64,000 bases of DNA from Trebouxia sp. TZW2008 (Eukaryota; Chlorophyta; Trebouxiophyceae; Trebouxiales; Trebouxiaceae). A program made the position numbers and the translations under genes. Below, piece after piece: positions 56,401 through 64,000 of the stretch; the stretch's first letter is position 1, and each line of letters starts with the position of its first letter. The notes beneath the pieces were generated by a model that saw only the letters and a list, made by a program, of their open reading frames with translations, was not told where the DNA came from and did no database searches. Where the stretch lies: positions 310,001 through 374,000 of the forward strand of contig BDIU01000065.1 of the NCBI GenBank assembly GCA_002118135.1, given 5' to 3'.

Positions 56401-59400
56401 CTGTGCTGCGCCACAGCCTGCCAGGCTTTCAGGAACAATGAAAAGAAAGGCAAGGGTATTTGTAACTGGCTATACTGGCCAGGCCTTGGAAATGTGATTG
56501 CCCTTGTCTGCCTTTCAAGAGCAGGCAACAGCAGATGGCATTCCGATGGTGGCTTGAACAGCGCATGGCAAGCATCTACAGCATGCGGTCTGTCACTGCT
56601 GTATACTCCAGCATTGTCTCCCTAGCCGTTGACCCAGAGCTAGTCTACAGACAGTGCCCTCTCCTGAACTTTGTAATACATTCTTCCCCTTTCCTGATAT
56701 TGTGTAGTGTCTGCGGGCAAATCCAGCGGGCAGACCTTGCAGGGAATTGCTCATCTGTAGTCACGCTGTGCTTACCTGTACAGCGTGTGACCAGGCAGCC
56801 ATGACAGCCGCCATGCAGGGGATGGCAGGGGAGGAGGAGAGGAGCCAGGTGGAGGGGTGGGCCCAGCCCCCATACAGTTGCCCCATGGCCAGCCTATGCA
56901 GCTTGCTAGCCGCCTCCTGCCATGTACCCACTTGCTGCCTAGCCCTGTCTGCCCAGGCCTGCATTACATGGGTGCATTCAACAAAGAAAAGCAAATACAA
57001 GAGCATTTCTGGCTGTTGGGTGTCACAGCGCAAACCTCTACAAGAGACAACAGCCCAGCATGTTGCATATATATGCTACAGTCTTTGGCTGTGTCTGTCC
57101 TGACAAGAGATGTGCACTCTTATCACTGTGAAAGGGGTGTCACAAACATTGCTGAGCGCCTTTTTGCCAATAAACCAGCTGCTCCGCCAATGTGAAAGGT
57201 TTCTGCCCACTGCTGCAATGTGTACACCTCTTTGCTGAAAGGCAGCACCGTGTCTACATTGGATGACATACCCAGCGTGCCACTGCCATGAGTAGAGCAG
57301 CTCACCTGAAACACCTGCCCAAGTAGAAAAGCGTTGCTCTTGGTCACAGCGTCACTGACCGCCTGCTCTCTCTGCGCAGCAGCCGCCCGTCCCTCAGCCA
57401 CAGCATCTGTCCACGAGTCAAAAGCTGCTGCCAGGCACTGATTCTGCATGCGTGCCATGATATGGGCGGCCTGTGCTCGAGCACGCTGCTGTGCTGCAGC
57501 CTGATCACGCCACCATTGGAAGACCTGGCTGAGTCTCAGGTTTGTGATGCGCTTCACTGCCTTAGCCAGGACCTGCTTGTTGTGGCGTGAGGTGGCAATG
57601 GCCTCTGTCCAGCCATCGAAAGCAGCTGCCTGCAGAGCAATTACCATCGTCACCATCATTTAAATGTGTTCTAGTTAGGTTCTAGGACATGGGCAGCCTA
57701 TGCTCGGGCATGCTGCTGCGCTGCTGCCTGGTCTCGCCACCACTGGAGGACCGGCTTAGTCTCAGGTTTGTGATGTGCTTTACAGCCTTGGCTAAGACCT
57801 GCTTGTTGTGGCGCGAGGCGGCAATGGCCTCTGCCCAGCCATCAAAGGCAGGTGCCTGTGCAGCAGACAGTAGGACATTGATGATTTGTATGAATGCTGT
57901 ATAAGCAGCTGAGGCATGACAACCTGCTCATTAGAAATGATAGTTGTGCATCCAGCGCCTCACTGGGAGCGTCAATGCAGACAGGAAGGGCTCAATCTAT
58001 ATACATGTCAGCAGGTGACATGTACTAACCTCAAAGCACATCCACTGATGCCGCAGTGAAACAAAAACACAGCAAACAGGCAGGCAGGTACACAAAGACT
58101 CATTCAGGCAGACAGCCCAGACTTATCCAAGAAAGCAGCTGATGGTTTTGGGCACCTTTAAAGCTTGCTGGAATCTCAGCATGATCTTGTGGGCAACATG
58201 GCGAGCGTGCCTCTGATGCTGCACAGCCTCTTGCCAGGCATGCAGGCAGGCAGACAGACAGGCAGACAGAAGTGTCTAGTAAAGCAGCTGATAGTTTTGG
58301 GCACCTTGGAGGCTTGCTGGAATCTGAGCATGATCTTGTGGGCAATGCGCCGAGCGTGCCTCTGGTTCTGCACAGTATTTTGCCAGGCATAGAAGGCAGC
58401 AGCCAGTTGCCTGTTCGCCAGACGGGCTGCCACTTGCTGCATGGCCTGCTTTGCATGATGCATGTCCACTGTGTGTTCTGACCATGCCACAAAGGATGTG
58501 GCTAAAGTCCTCTGAGTAATGCGCCTGTGACAAGACAAGGAGCACAACATGATGTCACAGGTTCTGGAACTGAGCCCCCATGGCATATGCTGCACAGCGT
58601 CAGTCTTAGCAGGTGTGTGTCTAATGTTTGTAACGCATGTTTGCAGAATGCCAACCCAGGCTGTGCTGCATCTGTTCTTATAGCAGTGTAGTCCACACAG
58701 ACACATGCTTATACTGGCAGCAAGTTGTATGAGGTCACCATGCCAGACAATCATTGAAACTGTGTCCTCAAACATAAAATTGTGCTCAAACTCTGTGCCG
58801 TGCATGCAGAAACGCATGCCAGCCTATTGCTCTGGCTCTACACTGCAACCATTTGGTGCTCACCATTGAGCCTATTGAGAATCAGCATCTGTCACCGGGC
58901 CATCATGAATGCGTTTGACATGCAACACTGAGACTGTAATTACTCTAGATTGCTGCATTCATCAGCATGAGCAATGCTGAACAGGGTGACCCATACACGT
59001 ACTGCTTGTTTTACTTGATAGCCTTTGCAAGGTGCTGCTTTCACAAGCAAGAGCAATGCTGAACAAGGCGGCCAATACATGCAATGCTTGCTCACCTGGC
59101 AGCCTTTGAAAGGCGTCCCTGCACAGCCCGCCTCTGCTTGGCAAGCCTGTGCCAAGCAAATAGCACAGCTGAGCAGCGTAGCCGCTGAAGGCGAGCTTCA
59201 GCCTTCTGTTGTTGGGCTCGCCAGGCTCTCTTGTCATCAGTAAAAGCCTGCCAGTCTGTCAGCACCTGGGCTGCCCGCAAGTTGGTCAGCCTGCCAATGA
59301 CTTGCTGCATCTTGAGTCTGTCTGCAATGTCATCTGCTGCGGTTTGTCTCCACGATGTAAAGGCGGCAGCTGTGAGGTGGTGTGCTGACCTGGCTTTGAT

Positions 59401-62400
59401 CTGCTGAGCAATGACCTGCATGTACAGTAACTTTTCTTCACAACAACTGCTTTGGGGATCAGAATTATCGTCCTTACATCGAATTGTCTGTACTTGAGGT
59501 ACCAAGGTATCTGACCAAGGTCAGAATGCAGTGCTTGGTTTTCAATTGCCTTGTCCTTACATCAATAATGTCTTTACATTGAGCGTCCTTTCAAACAGAA
59601 AGTACTCCACAGAACTATTGATGTGCGCTTGATGAAGAGGCTTTATGCAGCGCTACCTGTCTGCTGCATTGCATGTTGGAAGGGGTTTGTCAAGAAAGGA
59701 AGGTGTTGGCCTCAACAGGCAGCTGAACATCGCCTTTAACCGTGCATGCTCAAAGCTCAATCCGCACATATTGCCATACCGTCTTTGACGAGCCAGCAAC
59801 AACAGCTTGACTGTGACTTGACCTGTTGTGTCACGCATACCTTGATGCATTTGATGATTGCAACCTTGGCATATAAAAGGCAAGGCCAAGCAAGCTTGCC
59901 ACATAACAAATGGGTTGACATGCCAAAATGCGGCAACCACCGCGTCTAATCAATGGGAACTCCCAAAATGCTGGCGCCAGTGCATGACCAGTACACAAGA
60001 AATGGTGTGGCAGATCAAGTCACAAGCAATTGCAGCTGCATGGGTTAATGTCTTCAAACACTCTTTTGTCCAAGATACAAAAGCAATTGCAGATGCTTGC
60101 CTGATGCCGCTGCTTGAGTGCCTTAGTGTGGCGCCAGCCAACCCAACACTGCTGCAGCCTGAGCGTCTCCATGTGCTGCATTGCACTGTGCTGCTGCTGG
60201 CCAAGCGCCTTGTTTGCTTCCACATACTCTCTCCACTGCCCAAAGGCTTGGCTTGTTGCCTTGTGGCAGAGCCGCATGACAGCACCCATCAGTGCTTGCT
60301 TGACGTGCTTGCGCCGTCTGATGTCCACCAGCCAAGCCTCCCAAGCGTAGGCAAGGGTGTTCCTGGCTGCCCGCCTGAACAGCAGCATGATATGCTCAAG
60401 GCTTAGCTGGAAGCAATGCATTTTTGGCTCTGAAATAGTGCCAGCAACACAATTCTGGCTTGCTGCCTTGTGGCAGAGCCGCATGACAGCACTCATCAGA
60501 GCTTGCTTGACATGCTTGCGTCGCCAGATGTCCACCAGCCAACCCTCCAAAGCGTATGCTAGGGTGTTTCTAGCTGCCCGCCTGAAAAGCAGCATCAGAT
60601 GATCAACATTTGTATAGGGCCATCAGTTTACAAGCCTTTTTGGCTATGGCAAAGTTGTGACAGCTGTAGTAGCAGGCTCGTCTGAATAAGGGCTTCAAAG
60701 CCTGGCTGGCTTTCCTGACAGATGTATGAGCCTTTTTACTTGATTATGGCAAGAACAATGTTGGGCAGATGAACAACAGGTCATGAGCTTGGCATATGCG
60801 CTGATAGCAGCCACAAGACAATGTCAGGGAGCTCGTCATGTCTGCCTACATCAGGCTGTTGATGCAGGATGCACATTGGCAAGGAAACGTAGCAAGTGAG
60901 ACATTCAGCAGTTGATACGTGTGTACATTGGGTGCTTCACCTTTGGCAGAACTGGATGCGATGCAAGTCCTCCATGTGAGCGTGATGCAGATGGCGCCAG
61001 CCAGCAAAAGCTGCACTGACTAGCTTTGCGCGTGCCCTGTCAACAGCTGCTGCAGTGAGTTGCTGCCTTTGCACACAGCTGCCCCCTGCGTACTCTTGCC
61101 AGCCTTGCAACACCGCCTTTAGATAATTGACCTGAAGACAGAAAGGGCTGTCGGTGGTGCGCAAGACATTGCTGAGCCAATGCAAAGGCTCTTGAATTGA
61201 GATGTGCACAGCGTTAGCTTGACAACAAGCAGGCCATGGTCATCATGTGTCTGGCAGCTACCAAGCTGAATGATCCAGCTGAGCAGATCCCACAACTTGA
61301 CTGCCTGTGAGCTCAGCACACAAAGCAGTGGCCATGCTGACCAGATGCAAATTTTGCCTGGCACAGCCAAGAGCAACAGCATGACCATCAGCAGTGTTGC
61401 ATGCACCAGGCAGTCGTCAGCAAGTTTGTATGCAAAAGTTGTTTTGCAATGCCTCCTGTGCCTTGCAAGCCTCACAACCAAATAGCTTACACAAGGCTTA
61501 GATACTGAACATGTGACATAAAGAACTTTTCTGGTTCAACGAACTATGTTCACCACTTGCATCAATGCATCCCTGAGTGACATTGGTGGAGCAACTGGGG
61601 ACCTGCTGTATGGCCTACAGAAACAGAGTGAGGCATACCTGTTAACTACCTGGCATTTACGCAGGCACAGGTTTTGATCAATCAATCAATCAAACAACTG
61701 GAGACCTGACCTGAGCTTTGACTCGGCTCTGTTGCACAATCTGCTTCCTGGCTGTCTTGACTGCAACCACAATCCTGAAAGACTCCAATCCCTGCCGCAA
61801 CAGGTGCATGGCATGCTTCCCCTGGCATCTGGCAATGGTGGACTGCTCCTTTTGCTTGGCTGCAGCACACTGCTGCCATGCAGACAGCGCTGCTGCAAGC
61901 ATGCCTTGCATGTTGGCGCTGTAGCGCTGACTTGCTATACGCCTGATGCGCCGTGAACGCTGTGCTCGGTGGGACCACAGCAGAAAGACTGCACTGACTT
62001 GTGCTTGGGCTCGCCTGCAATTGCAATCATGGGTGTGACATCTGCAGCAGCTGTCAATAGCTAGCTGACCACTGAACTTTGTAAATGATGAATGTCATGT
62101 GTTTGGCCTGTAAGTTGTGCTGTCTGAATGATGTGTCATAACCTCAAGTGTATAGCAGCCAGTTTGCCTATGCTCAAAGCCCAAAAAAGCAGACTTGCTA
62201 TATTGTGTACCACTGTGTCCTTGGCCTGGTCCCCACAAGCATAAGCATATCATGCTTGGTATTGAGAGTGCTCAACAGCAAGTACCTGAGCTGCGTCTGT
62301 TGCATACCTTGACACAGCTTTTGAGATAGTCTGGCGGCAGAAGTGCTGACGCCCGGCAACTGCCTGCCAGCCACTGAAGGCCTGCCATAGGCAGCGGGCT

Positions 62401-64000
62401 GTATTGCGGTGCTGGATTTGTTGGCCAGCGTGTTGCAAACGCCTGCCTTCTGCCACTGCAAAACGCCACTTGTTCATGGCTCTGCGCTGAATGTGGCTCA
62501 CCTCCCTGCTCCACTGAGCTTGCAATACCTCCCTACGCTCCCTGCATTGAACAAAAGACAGCTGGAAACTGCAGCAATGCATATGCAGGTGTTCTGTAAA
62601 GCTGCAAGGTAGCATCACAATGACGAGGCTGTGCAGGATTTCAAGGGCTTGACAGCATGACTCTCAGAATTATTGAATGCAATTGGATGAGGACAAGTAC
62701 TAGACAAGTCAGGGAGCAGTGGCAGCTTCACATGCGATGTTGACGGCAGCTGCAAGTGCAGCTGGCAGGTAGCCTTGCAGCATTGCCTTGATAGAACCAG
62801 TTTTGAAGGTTTGTTCCTGCATGCACTGAAGCACCAAAGACTGCAGATCATACTGATGTCAACTGGTCTGAATGTTGTCAAGAACAACCATCCAATTTGC
62901 CAATTTCTTTCTGCACCAAATATGGGGTAGCATAGAGTTTCTGTGCTGCATCTACCAGGACGGAATGAGCTTATGAAAGTTTTGACCGAAGATACAGTGA
63001 CTCTCTTGGTAACGACTGCTTTGCTTACAAAGGATCTTATCCTGATTTGCATCTCTACTCAAGGCCACTACTGCAGTCAATACGCAATGAATTCTTCCCA
63101 ATCATGTTGTCCCTACATCAAGAATGGTGCAATATCAAAGGTCCTTGTCTAGAGTATTTCATCTACCTCATTCATCATGCATGCTGAATAGGGTCAGCAG
63201 GCCCAGCCAGGTACATGCTGGAGCAATGAACTGTCTCCAATCAGTCCAATGTTGTGCTACAGAGGACTACTGTACCTGAAGTGGGCGACATGGCTGCTCC
63301 AGGCATGAAACACCCCAGCAAGCCTGGCCTGTGCCTTCTGACTGAGCAGCCGTGCCAGCAGTCTCCCATGGGCTTGCTTTTGCAGGCACTGCAGGCGCCA
63401 GAACCTCAGCCAGCTCAGCATGCGGCGGTGCTGCAGCCTGACTGCAAGTGCGACGCCTGACTCTTCCATCATTGCTGCATCACTAACAAAGCCTTGCCAC
63501 CCTTCAAATGCAGCTGCTAGCCTGCATCATCAGTATATTTTGACCATCAGCATGCTTAATCACATCTCTATATCAGCTACAATGATATGTAAAAGTTGAC
63601 AGGTTTGACAACAGCTGAAAGTGAGAGGTCTTGGCAACTGCCAGGGCAGCGTTATGCTGCCTTCTGACAGCAAGCTGACAAGCACGAGATAAGCTTGTAC
63701 AGAACCATTTTGCAAACTTGTCTGAAACGGATCCTTAACAGATGAGTGCAAACAGTGTGAATTGCATCAATGCCTGTGCTGGGTGTGCAATTGCAGCCAG
63801 TGGGTGTAACAGCTTGCCTGCGGCGCTGATTGCGCAGGTGCAGAATTTGCAGGCTGTGGCGGCCTGCCTTGCAGCTGAGGGCATGGCTGCGCCATTGGTA
63901 CAGCAGGTTGGCCACGCGCCACCTCTGCATCCTCCAAATGGCTTGCTGCTCCAGCTCATGCAGCGCACTCTTGGACTCTGGCAGAATACAACATACTTGT
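53426..64000 (-). CDS. SFI1: SFI1-like centrin-binding-repeat protein (5' partial)
   Basis: Many minus-strand exons encode the AAF..W / ..W helical repeat of Sfi1, which binds centrin along spindle-pole-body or centriole-associated fibres. Examples: about 63270-63470 (MLSWLRFWRLQCLQKQAHGR), about 62300-62530 (ARCLWQAFSGWQAVAGRQHF), about 61690-61910, about 60970-61120, about 60020-60350 (TSQAFGQWREYVEANKALGQ), 59092-59420 (HHLTAAAFTSWRQTAADDIA), about 58280-58520 (ANRQLAAAFYAWQNTVQNQR), about 57310-57640 (CLAAAFDSWTDAVAEGRAAA), about 56160-56350 and about 55640-55740 (WHAAWQERCQALDRLRVCIT). The last exon, 53426-54500, is a long Ser/Gln-rich tail (SQTHLSSSAQWLPSDNNFPQ) without the repeat. The start lies beyond base 64000. 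Exon edges are approximate. Several exons have decayed tandem copies in adjacent introns. Confidence 0.8.
54805..55000. repeat. Two-copy tandem repeat in SFI1-like intron
   Basis: GAGTGTAGCATGCTGG, then TGTGGTG.GGGT.GGGTAAG and AGGAGT occur at about 54815-54870 and 54933-54985, about 118 bp apart. Confidence 0.85.
57689..57865 (-). pseudogene. Duplicate of the AAFDGWTEAIATSRHNK exon
   Basis: 57745-57862 repeats 57516-57633 (TCTCAGGTTTGTGATG, ACCTGCTTGTTGTGGCG, GGCAATGGCCTCTG, CAGCCATC). Divergence is low. On the minus strand the copy still reads AFDGWAEAIAASRHNK-like codons, so it may be a second real SFI1 repeat exon or a recent duplicate. Confidence 0.8.
58130..58400 (-). repeat. Tandem duplicate of the AFYAWQNTVQNQRHARRIAH exon
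   Basis: AAGCAGCTGAT.GTTTTGGGCA, AGCATGATCTTGTGGGCAA and CGAGCGTGCCTCTG occur at about 58132-58225 and 58282-58385. Between them are CAGACAGACAGGCAG microsatellite units. One copy is contiguous with the longer coding exon (58280-58520). Confidence 0.88.
58960..59110 (-). repeat. Two-copy repeat around the exon 59092 donor
   Basis: GAGCAATGCTGAACA, then CCAATACATG/CCATACACGT, TGCTTG and AGCCTTTG.AAGG occur at about 58970-59030 and 59045-59115. The second covers the end of the coding exon, so an exon end plus donor was duplicated. Confidence 0.8.
59425..59610. mobile_element. Tc1/mariner-like MITE, copy 3
   Basis: Starts TA-CAGTAACTTTTCTTCACAAC and ends near GAAAGTACT. Interior TGTCCTTACATCAATAATG matches the family in reverse orientation to copies 1 and 2. 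It abuts the SFI1-like exon at 59092-59420. Confidence 0.8.
60280..60600 (-). repeat. Tandem duplicate of the LVDIRRRKHVKQALMGAVMR exon
   Basis: TGCCTTGTGGCAGAGCCGCATGACAGCAC, TTGCTTGAC.TGCTTGCG and GATGTCCACCAGCCAA occur at about 60258-60375 and 60459-60580. Both stay open on the minus strand (AWEAWLVDIRRRK and ALEGWLVDIWRRK), so both may be coding SFI1 repeats. Confidence 0.88.
62995..63156. mobile_element. Tc1/mariner-like MITE, copy 4
   Basis: Starts TA-CAGTGACTCTCTTGGTAAC and ends near GTCCTTGTCTAGAGTA. Interior has TGTCCCTACATCAAGAATGG. Same orientation as copy 3. Located in an SFI1-like intron directly before dispersed repeat B copy 2. Confidence 0.8.
63165..63262 (+). repeat. Dispersed repeat B, copy 2
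   Basis: Partner of 17640-17735. It starts within about 10 bp of the end of MITE copy 4. Confidence 0.7.

Noticed and set aside
1..64000. tRNA, rRNA or other structured RNA genes
   Set aside because: I found no cloverleaf or rRNA-like stretch by eye. A covariance-model scan would be needed to exclude them.

Overview
The window is nuclear DNA from an intron-dense green alga (Viridiplantae, probably a chlorophyte). Three things support this. Coding sequence is broken into short exons with GT-AG and some GC-AG introns. One gene encodes a chlorophyll-binding-motif protein with a plastid-type N-terminus. A histone hairpin-binding protein (SLBP) is present, which green algae keep and land plants are generally thought to lack. 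I cannot place the species. I built gene models by hand from splice sites, reading-frame phase and known family alignments. Where every phase closes (SEP/LIL-like, SLBP, SpoU, MiaB/CDK5RAP1, KCR, UBE2J2-TPR) the models should be close to exact.

Layout, left to right. 1-8945 (+): NOM1/SGD1 nucleolar MIF4G-MA3 protein, 5' end outside the window. 9399-10172 (+): light-harvesting-like two-helix protein. 10865-13093 (-): SLBP. 13603-14561 (+): SpoU RNA 2'-O-methyltransferase. About 14970-15750 (+): weak unknown exons, followed by a 168-nt foldback hairpin. 16727-20925 (-): MiaB/CDK5RAP1 methylthiotransferase. 21828-25286 (-, N-terminus unresolved): VPS4-like AAA ATPase, with a poly-G/NN assembly gap in its last intron. 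About 26205-30074 (-): coiled-coil protein. 30354-40484 (+): MMS19. 41176-42640 (-): very-long-chain 3-ketoacyl-CoA reductase. 42975-44882 (+): LMW-PTP-like protein lacking the catalytic cysteine. 45253-50123 (+): protein with repeated W...GG modules and large coding minisatellites. 50627-53137 (+): UBC6/UBE2J2-type E2 fused to TPRs. 53426-64000 (-): SFI1-like centrin-binding-repeat protein, 5' end outside the window. Several neighbours are divergent pairs with short shared promoter gaps.

The genes do not form a pathway; this is ordinary housekeeping gene space (ribosome biogenesis, histone mRNA, tRNA modification, ESCRT, Fe-S assembly, lipid elongation, ubiquitin, centrosome). What stands out is a local process. 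Segments carrying an exon edge or a whole exon have been tandemly duplicated again and again, leaving decayed, out-of-frame or stop-containing copies inside introns of at least five genes. Related signs are a 37-bp array made of splice-donor copies, a 134-bp array made of acceptor-exon copies, a 26-bp array ending in an acceptor, and coding minisatellites. The most notable single-gene observations are the E2-TPR fusion that replaces the usual membrane anchor, and the LMW-PTP fold with Asp in place of its nucleophile.
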